Part shown: in pieces, positions 9,503 to 17,520 of the stretch
Layout of the letters: the number at the start of each line of letters is the position of its first letter
Numbering within the stretch: the stretch's first letter is position 1
NCBI RefSeq assembly: GCF_903181435.1
Contig: NZ_CAEUHO010000005.1
Coordinates: 124,001-188,000, forward strand
Direction: 5' to 3'
DNA: 64,000 nucleotides
Source of the DNA: Bacteroides acidifaciens
GTDB lineage: Bacteria > Bacteroidota > Bacteroidia > Bacteroidales > Bacteroidaceae
Position numbers and translations under genes: made by a program
Notes under the pieces: model-generated
What the model was told of the DNA's origin: nothing
Seen by the model: only the letters and a program-made list of their open reading frames with translations
Databases searched by the model: none

Positions 9503-12349
9503 ATGAAGAGATTGGCATTACTTGGTTACTGTTTATTGTTGTCGGGATTGACACTATGGGCGAATACTTCTCAGAGACTACGCGAAGTAGTTGATTTGCG
9601 TGGAAGCTGGGAATTTGCTCTTGACCCGGACGGAAAGGGAGAGTTTGCACAATGGTGGAAAAAACAATTGCCTGAAACTGTAATTTTGCCTGGCACAACT
9701 GACTCTAATAAGAAAGGGATTGCCAATACCAATAAATCGGAAACAACTTATTTATCCAGATATTATAAATACGAGGGTGCTGCATGGTATAGCAGGAATA
9801 TAGAGATTCCTGCCGACTGGAAAGGTAAGCATATCGTGCTGTTCTTGGAACGTACCCGCCCGTCAACTGTATGGATCGACGGTCAGGAAGTGGGCAAGAA
9901 TAATTATTTGTCTACCCCACAGGAATATGACTTGACTCATTTCCTGACTCCCGGTTCACATAAACTGACCATTCGCATTGATAACGGAAAAAGTATTCCT
10001 AAACAGATTCGTTCGAGTTCACATGCTTGTACGGAGTCTACACAGACCAATTGGAATGGTATTGTCGGACGGATAGAGTTGCAGGCAATGAATCCGTTGT
10101 TTATAGAATCCATTCAAACTTTCCCTTCGGTGGCAGACCGTTCTGTAAAAGTGAAAATCACATTATCGAAAGAGTATGGTGTCAACGGAAAACAAATCCG
10201 CCTGTCGGCTGCTGCGTTTAATTCTTCCAGAAAGCATAAAGTAAAGGCTACGGAATATGCTCTGAAAGAGGGCTGTAAGGAATATGAGTTTGTTTATCAA
10301 CTGGGCAGTAAAGCATTGCTTTGGAGCGATCTTCAACCGGCTTTGTATCAGCTAAAGGCAGAAATCAATGGCATTGACGAACGGACTGTCCGTTTCGGAT
10401 TGCGTGATTTTAAGGCGGAGCAGACTCATTTCACCATCAATGGAGCAAAGACTTTTCTTAGAGGAAAGCATGACGCCTGTGTATTTCCATTGACTGGATA
10501 TACGGCAATGGACTTGGAACAATGGCGTCGTTATTTCAGAATCTGTAAAGAGTATGGCTTGAACCACTGTCGTTTTCATTCATGGTGTCCGCCTGCCGCT
10601 TGTTTTGAAGCTGCTGATTTGGAAGGAGTTTATTTGCAACCGGAACTTCCTATTTGGGGCGGTTTCAAGAAAGAATCAGACGAACTAATGGACTTCCTGA
10701 TGAAAGACGGTGAAAATATCATGCGTGAATATAGCAATCATGCTTCCTTCGTCCTTTTTGCTTTAGGTAATGAGTTGGGAGGAGATATTAATGTGATGAA
10801 AGATTTCGTGAACCGCTTCCGTTCGATAGAACCGAGGCATCTTTATACTTATGGCTCGAATATCTTTTTAGGGTCGAAAGGACATATCCCGGGAGAAGAT
10901 TTCTTAGTAACCTGCCGTGTAGGTAGCGGTGAGGGATATTCAACACATGCCCGTGCATCTTTTTCTTTTGCAGATGCGGCAGAGGGAGGTTATCTGAATA
11001 ATACTTATCCTAACTCGGTGATGAATTTTGACGCAGCTTTAGAGAAGTCTCCCGTTCCGGTGATAGGACATGAAACGGGGCAGTTTCAGACTTATCCGGA
11101 TTATGAAGAAATGAAAAAATATACAGGCGTATTGGCACCTTGGAATTTTGAAGTCTTTCGTGACCGATTGAAGAAAGCGGGTATGCTGGAACAGGCTGAT
11201 GATTTCTTTAAAGCATCCGGTGCATGGTCTGTGGAACTTTATCGGGCAGATATTGAGATGAACTTGCGTTCTGAACGAATGGCAGGTTTCCAGTTGCTCG
11301 ATTTGCAGGATTATCCGGGGCAAGGTTCGGCTTATGTCGGAATCCTGGATGCGTTCATGGACAGTAAAGGATTGATTGACCCGAATAAATGGCGAGAGTT
11401 TTGTTGCGAGGTTGTTCCTTTACTGACAACAGCTAAGTTCTGCTGGACCGGACAGGAAATCTTTGAAGCTAATATTGAAATAGCTAATTATGGAGAACAT
11501 TCATTGAAAGGAAAATGTGTGTCGTGGGAGTTGAAAACAGGAAAACGTTTGCTCGATAAAGGTAAAATGCCTGTTCCTTCCGGTTTGGGATTGCTAACTG
11601 CCGGTACGATTCGTCTCACATTACCCAATCTTGAAAAAGCATATAAAGCGGAATTATCCTTGAAGATTGCCGGAACTTCGTATCGTAATACTTATCCTTT
11701 ATGGATATATCCGGCAAAGAAGCAGTTGAATACGGAGGGTATAGTCGTTGCCCGTCAATTAACGGATGAGGTGTTGAGTGCTCTGAAACAAGGTGGAAAA
11801 GTTTTGCTGATGCTGGGCAAAGAGGATTGTAAGGAAGTAACAGTAGGCGGACTCTTTCAAACTGATTATTGGAATTATCGTATGTTCAAAAGTATATGTG
11901 ACCGTATTAAGAAACCTGCATCGCCGGGTACATTAGGAATCTTGACTAATCCCGAACATGCCTTGTTCAAGGACTTCCCAACGGATTTCCATACAAACTG
12001 GCAGTGGTATCCGATAATCAAGAATAGTTATCCGCTGATTTTGGACAATATGCCAGAAGAATACCGTCCTATTGTGCAAGTGATTGACAATGTTGAGCGT
12101 AATCATAAACTGGGCTTGGTATTCGAATTGAATGTCGGTGGCGGTAAACTGTTAGTCTGCATGGCTGATTTGGAGACTGCACGCAATACTCCCGAAGGGT
12201 TGCAATTCTACGCCAGTTTGCTGGAATATATGAACTCTCCGGAATTTAAACCGGCTATGTCTGTTTCAACAGAGTCTTTAAAGAATTTGTTTGTGGCAGG
12301 TGTACAAAAGGAAGGAATTAAAGTACTGGATAATATCTCGTACGACTAG
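9503..12349 (+). CDS. Glycoside hydrolase family 2 enzyme (beta-galactosidase/glucuronidase type)
   Basis: This is a 948-residue secreted GH2 enzyme with a signal peptide ending near LWA. Domains in order are a jelly-roll sugar-binding domain (about residues 28-195), an immunoglobulin-like domain (about 200-300) and a TIM barrel (about 305-600). The catalytic acid/base is Glu424 in LGNELGG and the nucleophile is probably Glu524 in IGHETGQ. A long C-terminal part (about 620-948) of beta-sandwich and Rossmann-like character extends beyond the minimal family. GH2 members release beta-galactose, beta-glucuronic acid, beta-mannose or alpha-arabinose, and the specificity cannot be read from these motifs. 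It lies 31 bases after copy 2 of the protease-like gene. The operon context suggests it trims side chains of the same substrate. Confidence 0.88.
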   Translation: MKRLALLGYCLLLSGLTLWANTSQRLREVVDLRGSWEFALDPDGKGEFAQWWKKQLPETVILPGTTDSNKKGIANTNKSETTYLSRYYKYEGAAWYSRNIEIPADWKGKHIVLFLERTRPSTVWIDGQEVGKNNYLSTPQEYDLTHFLTPGSHKLTIRIDNGKSIPKQIRSSSHACTESTQTNWNGIVGRIELQAMNPLFIESIQTFPSVADRSVKVKITLSKEYGVNGKQIRLSAAAFNSSRKHKVKATEYALKEGCKEYEFVYQLGSKALLWSDLQPALYQLKAEINGIDERTVRFGLRDFKAEQTHFTINGAKTFLRGKHDACVFPLTGYTAMDLEQWRRYFRICKEYGLNHCRFHSWCPPAACFEAADLEGVYLQPELPIWGGFKKESDELMDFLMKDGENIMREYSNHASFVLFALGNELGGDINVMKDFVNRFRSIEPRHLYTYGSNIFLGSKGHIPGEDFLVTCRVGSGEGYSTHARASFSFADAAEGGYLNNTYPNSVMNFDAALEKSPVPVIGHETGQFQTYPDYEEMKKYTGVLAPWNFEVFRDRLKKAGMLEQADDFFKASGAWSVELYRADIEMNLRSERMAGFQLLDLQDYPGQGSAYVGILDAFMDSKGLIDPNKWREFCCEVVPLLTTAKFCWTGQEIFEANIEIANYGEHSLKGKCVSWELKTGKRLLDKGKMPVPSGLGLLTAGTIRLTLPNLEKAYKAELSLKIAGTSYRNTYPLWIYPAKKQLNTEGIVVARQLTDEVLSALKQGGKVLLMLGKEDCKEVTVGGLFQTDYWNYRMFKSICDRIKKPASPGTLGILTNPEHALFKDFPTDFHTNWQWYPIIKNSYPLILDNMPEEYRPIVQVIDNVERNHKLGLVFELNVGGGKLLVCMADLETARNTPEGLQFYASLLEYMNSPEFKPAMSVSTESLKNLFVAGVQKEGIKVLDNISYD

Positions 12350-12474
12350 ATGTTTGAAGGCTAAAATTGTATAAGTTCAGGCGAAAAACAGACAAGCATA
12401 CTTCTCTGCAAGGTTTGGAAGACCGAAAAAAGAGGGTGGTTTACGATATTATTGTCCTTTTGTACGCAATTCGC

Positions 12475-12504
12475 CTTGATGAATTTACCGGGCGGCTATC
12501 TTTG
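12475..12504 (+). promoter_or_regulatory. Candidate internal promoter
   Basis: TTGA at 12475-12478 and TATCTTTG at 12497-12504 are 18 bases apart, matching the Bacteroides -33/-7 pattern. They lie in the 219-base gap between the GH2 gene and the next hydrolase, the widest gap between genes so far in this locus, and could give the distal genes separate expression. Confidence 0.45.
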
Positions 12505-12568
12505 TGATGCAAAGCTGAAAAGACGATTCGGTTTTGTGTAAACATCAACTTTTAAATCAATACCAGTT

Positions 12569-14071
12569 ATGAACAAACTAATAGTATATATCTTATTATT
12601 ATTCATTCCTACTCAACTGGACGCGCAGGAACTCATGAAAGGAGAACTGAAGAGGGAATTGCTGCCTCAGCCTGTTTTCCCGGAGAATCCTCACTTTGTC
12701 GACCTTTATTGGAAAACATGGGAACTCGCTTGGGGAAGGGTGAAATATCAGGAAGGTGTATTCCAGTCTCCTTATATGGACGAGAATCTTTGGGATGATA
12801 CGATTTGGATTTGGGATACGGAATTTATGGTTTTGTTCTGTCGGTATGCTCCTGCTGTTTTTCCCGGAATAGAGAGCTTGGATAACTTTTATGAATCAAT
12901 CTTGAATAAAAAATCTTCTTCACTCAGAATACAGCATCCGGATAACCCGCCTTTCTATTCATGGGTGGAATATGAATATTATAAGATGACGGGGAATAAG
13001 GAACGCATTAGGAAAGTGTTGCAAGATGAACAGTTCCTGCAACGCCACTATTATTGGTTCGACTCTTTGAAACGCGGGACTAAGTTGCATTTCAGACACG
13101 CATGGATTGCTTTGGAGAAAAGTGACATCGGTTATCGGTGGGGCTGGGTGCAGAGCGGTATGGACAACACTCCCCGTGGCAGAGGTCGTAAAGGAGAATT
13201 GCTGTGGATGGATGCGGTATCACAACAGGCTCTTTCGGCTTTGTATATCGAACGCCTGGCAAAGGAACTCGGAGACAAGCGGATTGCTAAAGAGTTTGCA
13301 GCCTTGTATAAAGAAAATAAAACCCTGTTGAATAAATACTACTGGGATGAAAAGGACGGATTTTATTACGACCTTTCAGAGAAAGATACGTCATTTGTGA
13401 AAGTCAGAACTCCGGCGGTGTATTGGTCGATGCTTGCCGAAATACCTGATAAGGGACAAGCGGAACGTCTGGTGAAATATGCTGATGCTCCGGACGAATT
13501 TGGTGGAAAATATCCTTGGCCGTCTGTTGCCAGAAGTGACAAGGACTATAATCAAGAGATTGGGGATTATTGGCGGGGCGCCGTATGGCTTCCACTTGCT
13601 TATATGTCTACCAAGGCGCTTGAGACTTACGGATATTATGATATTGCTTATGAGAACTCTTATAAACTGCTGTCCCAGATGTCCGAAACTTATCGGACTT
13701 TTAAGCCGGCAACCGTTTGGGAATGTTACTCTCCTTCGGCTCCCCGACCGTCCGAACGGCAGTATAAGGATAAACGGGAGTTGGTGAGACATGATTTTTG
13801 CGGCTGGTCTGCATTGGGGCCGATTTCTCTTTTTATTGAAAATGTATTGGGCTTTTATAATATTGACGCTACCCGGGATTTGATTGAATGGCATAAGAAA
13901 GGTCAGGGTGAGCAGGGATTGCGGAATCTTAGGTTTGGAAGTACTATAACTGATATTGTAGCCAATGGTCAGCAAGTGCAGGTGAAAAGTAATAAACCTT
14001 ATACCTTGAAGATTAACGGCAAGAAATATAGGATAAAAGAAGGCGAACAAATTATTACTATAAAACCATGA
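12569..14071 (+). CDS. MGH1/GH63-like (alpha/alpha)6-barrel glycoside hydrolase
   Basis: This is a 500-residue secreted protein with a signal peptide ending in LDAQ. The fold markers are those of the GH37/GH63/MGH1 group of inverting alpha-glycosidases: WDTEFM near the N-terminus, SGMDNTPRGR in the middle, YWRGAVWLPL, and VWECYS near the end. By comparison with that group, Asp199 (SGMDN) and Glu385 (VWECY) are the likely general acid and base. Known relatives act on alpha-glucosides, mannosylglycerate or N-glycan glucose. The actual substrate here is unknown. The last 70 residues form a small beta domain. Its stop overlaps the following GH3 start by four bases (ATGA), so the two are translationally coupled. 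Confidence 0.75.
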   Translation: MNKLIVYILLLFIPTQLDAQELMKGELKRELLPQPVFPENPHFVDLYWKTWELAWGRVKYQEGVFQSPYMDENLWDDTIWIWDTEFMVLFCRYAPAVFPGIESLDNFYESILNKKSSSLRIQHPDNPPFYSWVEYEYYKMTGNKERIRKVLQDEQFLQRHYYWFDSLKRGTKLHFRHAWIALEKSDIGYRWGWVQSGMDNTPRGRGRKGELLWMDAVSQQALSALYIERLAKELGDKRIAKEFAALYKENKTLLNKYYWDEKDGFYYDLSEKDTSFVKVRTPAVYWSMLAEIPDKGQAERLVKYADAPDEFGGKYPWPSVARSDKDYNQEIGDYWRGAVWLPLAYMSTKALETYGYYDIAYENSYKLLSQMSETYRTFKPATVWECYSPSAPRPSERQYKDKRELVRHDFCGWSALGPISLFIENVLGFYNIDATRDLIEWHKKGQGEQGLRNLRFGSTITDIVANGQQVQVKSNKPYTLKINGKKYRIKEGEQIITIKP

Positions 14072-16266
14072 AGAAACTGATAGCATATTTGTGTATGATG
14101 ATTTTTGTGCTGACTAGTGCGGCGCAAAGTCAAACAGACGAGAGTAAGATGAACCGTTTCGTGTCCGGTCTGATGAAGAAGATGACACTGGAAGAGAAGG
14201 TGGGACAGTTGAGCCAATGTTCCGGCGGCTTTGCCACAGGACCCGATAATACGCGCATCAGCCGTACGGAAGACATAAGCAAAGGCTTGATAGGCTCCCT
14301 GTTGAACGTATCCGGTGCTGCCAATACCCGCAAATATCAGGAGGCTGCGATGAAATCGCGTCTGCGGATTCCTTTGATTTTCGGGTTGGATGTCATTCAC
14401 GGTTTCCGTACAGGGTTTCCGTTGCCTTTGGCTGAGGCTGCAAGTTTCGACTTGGATGCCATAGAAAGAGGTTCGAGGTGTGCGGCGAAGGAAGCGTCGG
14501 CAGCCGGATTGCACTGGACGTTTGCTCCGATGGTGGATATCAGTTGGGATGCCCGTTGGGGACGTGTTATGGAAGGGGCAGGAGAAGACCCCTATTATGG
14601 CTCATTGGTGGCTAAGGCACGTGTACGCGGTTTGCAGGGAGATGATTTGTCGAAAGAAAATACGATTCTTTCTTGTATCAAGCATTTTGCGGGATATGGA
14701 GCTTCTACTGCGGGAAAAGACTACAATAGCGTGGATATGTCGATGGGACAGTTCGCCAATTTCTATATGCCGCCTTATAAGGCCGGGGCTGAGGCGGGTG
14801 CCGCCACATTTATGAGTGCATTCAATGATTTTAATAATGAACCGGCTACCGGAAGTAGCTTCTTGTTGAGAGAACTTCTGAAAAATCAATGGGGATTCAA
14901 AGGATTCGTAGTCTCCGACTGGGGTTCGGTAGGCGAAATGATAAACCACCGTTATGCGAAAGACGAAAAAGAGGCTGCTTATAAAGGCATAAAAGCTGGT
15001 CTGGATATGGAAATGGTAAGTGAATGTTATTCCAAGAATCTGATTACTCTGATAAAGGAAGGCAAAGTATCAGTGAAACTGGTGGATGATGCGGTCAGAC
15101 GTATTCTTGAACAGAAATATAAGCTGGGATTATTTGATGATCCGTTCCGCTATTGCGATGAGGAAAGAGAGCGTACGGTGATCGGTTCGGAAGAATCACG
15201 CAAGGAAGCGTGTTATGTGGCCGAACGTTCCGTTGTACTTTTGAAGAATGAAGGCGCTGTGCTTCCGCTTTCTCCTTCCGTTAAGAAAGTAGCTTTGGTT
15301 GGTGCATTGGCTAAATCACAGAAAGATATGTGTGGCGCATGGTCTTGTGCTGAGGTGAGTAAGGTAGTCACTTTGTATGAAGCAATGGAAAAGCGGGGAG
15401 TAACTGTCAATTATAATGACGGATATGACTTGAAAAAGAATCAGATCGTGAATCTGGAACAGACATTGGCTGCTGCCCGCCAGTCGGATGTAGTTGTGAT
15501 AGCGATGGGCGAACAGGCATGGGAGAGTGGAGAAATGCGTTCAAAAGGGGATATCTCCATTTCTTCGGAACAGCAGAAACTGGTTTCCGAACTCGTAAAG
15601 ACGGGCAAACCTGTGGTTGTACTGATGATGTGCGGCCGTCCTGTCATTTTCAATGAAGTACGCCGGGATGCTCCCGCTATCTTATGTACCTGGTGGTTGG
15701 GAAGCGAAGCCGGTAATGCCATCTGTAATGTATTGTTCGGGGATTACAATCCTTCAGGGAAACTCCCGATGACTTTCCCGCAGCATAACGGGCAGATTCC
15801 TCTGTACTATCAGTATAAGAGTACCGGACGTCCTACCGCATTGGGCGGATGGTGTGCGAAATACATTGATATTCCGACCGAACCGGCTTATCCGTTCGGC
15901 TATGGTCTGTCATATACCACTTTCGATTATTCGGATGTGAAGCTGCTTCCGGGTAATGGAAAAGATACTTATGCTCGTGTAGCTGTGACTGTGAAGAATA
16001 CGGGAAAGTATGAAGGTGAAGAAGTTGTCCAGTTGTATGTCCGTGATGAAGTAGCTTCGATTACCCGTCCTAGCAAGGAGTTGAAGGGATTTGATAAGAT
16101 TAAGCTGAAAGTGGGCGAAAGCAGGACGGTGACGTTTGATGTGAAAGACGAACAGCTCGGTTTCTACAATAATCAGATGAAGTTTGTGGTTGAGAAGGGG
16201 GACTTTACTTTTATGGTCGGTGGAAATAGCCGTGACCTGCAAGAAATAAAATACACACTTAACTAA
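14068..16266 (+). CDS. Glycoside hydrolase family 3, BglX-type beta-glucosidase
   Basis: This 732-residue secreted GH3 enzyme has a signal peptide ending in TSAAQS. It carries the N-terminal TIM-like barrel with KHFAGYG and the nucleophile motif VVSDWGS (Asp284). The second alpha/beta domain (from about residue 385) includes GEQAWESGE, and the C-terminal fibronectin-type domain ends in FMVGGNSRDLQEI. This is the BglX layout at about the usual length. Members are exo-acting, most often on beta-glucose and sometimes on beta-xylose. It starts inside the last codons of the upstream gene and ends 9 bases before the third protease-like gene. In this operon it would finish periplasmic breakdown of imported oligosaccharides. 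Confidence 0.9.
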   Translation: MKKLIAYLCMMIFVLTSAAQSQTDESKMNRFVSGLMKKMTLEEKVGQLSQCSGGFATGPDNTRISRTEDISKGLIGSLLNVSGAANTRKYQEAAMKSRLRIPLIFGLDVIHGFRTGFPLPLAEAASFDLDAIERGSRCAAKEASAAGLHWTFAPMVDISWDARWGRVMEGAGEDPYYGSLVAKARVRGLQGDDLSKENTILSCIKHFAGYGASTAGKDYNSVDMSMGQFANFYMPPYKAGAEAGAATFMSAFNDFNNEPATGSSFLLRELLKNQWGFKGFVVSDWGSVGEMINHRYAKDEKEAAYKGIKAGLDMEMVSECYSKNLITLIKEGKVSVKLVDDAVRRILEQKYKLGLFDDPFRYCDEERERTVIGSEESRKEACYVAERSVVLLKNEGAVLPLSPSVKKVALVGALAKSQKDMCGAWSCAEVSKVVTLYEAMEKRGVTVNYNDGYDLKKNQIVNLEQTLAAARQSDVVVIAMGEQAWESGEMRSKGDISISSEQQKLVSELVKTGKPVVVLMMCGRPVIFNEVRRDAPAILCTWWLGSEAGNAICNVLFGDYNPSGKLPMTFPQHNGQIPLYYQYKSTGRPTALGGWCAKYIDIPTEPAYPFGYGLSYTTFDYSDVKLLPGNGKDTYARVAVTVKNTGKYEGEEVVQLYVRDEVASITRPSKELKGFDKIKLKVGESRTVTFDVKDEQLGFYNNQMKFVVEKGDFTFMVGGNSRDLQEIKYTLN

Positions 16267-16275
16267 ATAACAAAT

Positions 16276-17364
16276 ATGAAAAACAACTGGAGAAAATGGT
16301 TGCTCATTACTGCATTACTGCCTTCTTTCTTGGGGCTGGATGCGAAACCAATGCAGGGAGAGGTAGCTCCACAGCCGTTGGATACGATTGAATATCGGGT
16401 ATTTATTGCCGTTGATAAAGCGGGAGTAGAGCATTGGGGCGGAAAGGCGGCCTATCAGAAAAAACTGGATGCTTTCTTCGGGCAAGTGAATGACTTCTGG
16501 AATAAGGCCGGAGAAGGACGTCTCAAGTATTATTTCCGTTATGTTCCCGATTGGCAGGTGACCTATGATTGCTCTTCCCGGCAGTTGGAGAATGTCTATA
16601 AGAGGAGCGCAGGCTTTCCTGACCATGACGTACTGTTGATTATTGATTCCATACTCGATTTTGATGATGAAGAAAGTGCGAAAGGGTGGTATTGTAGCGG
16701 TGGCGCGGACAATCTGAGTATGGTCGTTTGCCGTGGCCGTAGTAAAACGGAACATGAGGATTTGTTCGGAATCGACTATTTCCATAGAGGAGTGGCGCAT
16801 GAGTTCGGACACTATCGTGGAGTGACGGATTTATATGCCGACAGAATCCGGGCGAAAAACAATCCGGTGAATAATTTGCAGTATGAACCGGACTCTTGCG
16901 TTATGAACAATCATTATAAGACGTATAAATGGAGTCCCTATGCCGTTAATATCATTAATTATACGGCAAAGTCCAAACGTCCGGGCCGTGACTTCCCCGG
17001 ATTTTTCAAGCAGATGTTTCCGGAAAATATCCAAGTATCTGTAACCGTGAAAGGCAAAAAGAAGAAGGGGGTGAAATTGAACTTGTACGGTTCGCGTGCA
17101 AAGTTCAATGACTTGATTGCAACTCCCTATCGCACTTATGAGATGGATAAAAAGGGAGAATATCTGATTACCGGCGTTCCTGGCTTATATGATAAACCGG
17201 CTCCGCCTTTACACGCTGACGAGTTGCCTTACAATCGCTGGTTCACCTTCCTGCTCGAGGCGGAATATAAAGGAGAGAAGAAATATGTCTGGCTTCCCGA
17301 GTACGAAGTGCAACAAACTTTCTTTGAGAATAAGGATACCTATCAGGTGACAATTGATTTCTAA
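16276..17364 (+). CDS. Putative metzincin-like zinc metalloprotease (copy 3 of 3)
   Basis: This is a 362-residue secreted protein, a more diverged paralogue of the genes at 7200 and 8383. The signal peptide is followed by DTIEYRVFIAVDK, parallel to copies 1 and 2. The motif is His175, Glu176, His179, Gly182, Asp185 in AHEFGHYRGVTD, with a candidate Met-turn at Met210 in CVMNN. The glycine-rich loop of the other two copies is replaced by YCSGGADN. The C-terminal beta region (LNLYGSRAKF, then YNRWFTFLLEAEY, KKYVWLPEYEV) matches the others. It is separated from them by three glycosidase genes, which suggests an old duplication kept under selection. All zinc-binding and catalytic positions remain. 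Confidence 0.68.
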   Translation: MKNNWRKWLLITALLPSFLGLDAKPMQGEVAPQPLDTIEYRVFIAVDKAGVEHWGGKAAYQKKLDAFFGQVNDFWNKAGEGRLKYYFRYVPDWQVTYDCSSRQLENVYKRSAGFPDHDVLLIIDSILDFDDEESAKGWYCSGGADNLSMVVCRGRSKTEHEDLFGIDYFHRGVAHEFGHYRGVTDLYADRIRAKNNPVNNLQYEPDSCVMNNHYKTYKWSPYAVNIINYTAKSKRPGRDFPGFFKQMFPENIQVSVTVKGKKKKGVKLNLYGSRAKFNDLIATPYRTYEMDKKGEYLITGVPGLYDKPAPPLHADELPYNRWFTFLLEAEYKGEKKYVWLPEYEVQQTFFENKDTYQVTIDF

Positions 17365-17520
17365 ACGGACAGTGTAACAGAGGTAAACAGAAGAAGGCTT
17401 TTTGAATACTTTTTTAACAGGAATTTCTTTCTGTTATATTCGCCTTTTGTCCTTATCCGTAAGCCGTAACTCAATTAAGATGTAAATAAAAAGAATGTAA
17501 GATATAAAAAGTATTAGTTT

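Noticed and set aside
13391..14086. Long open frame of 231 codons on the - strand
   Set aside because: It lies inside the MGH1-like gene, has no family motif or sensible start, and mirrors the coding frame.
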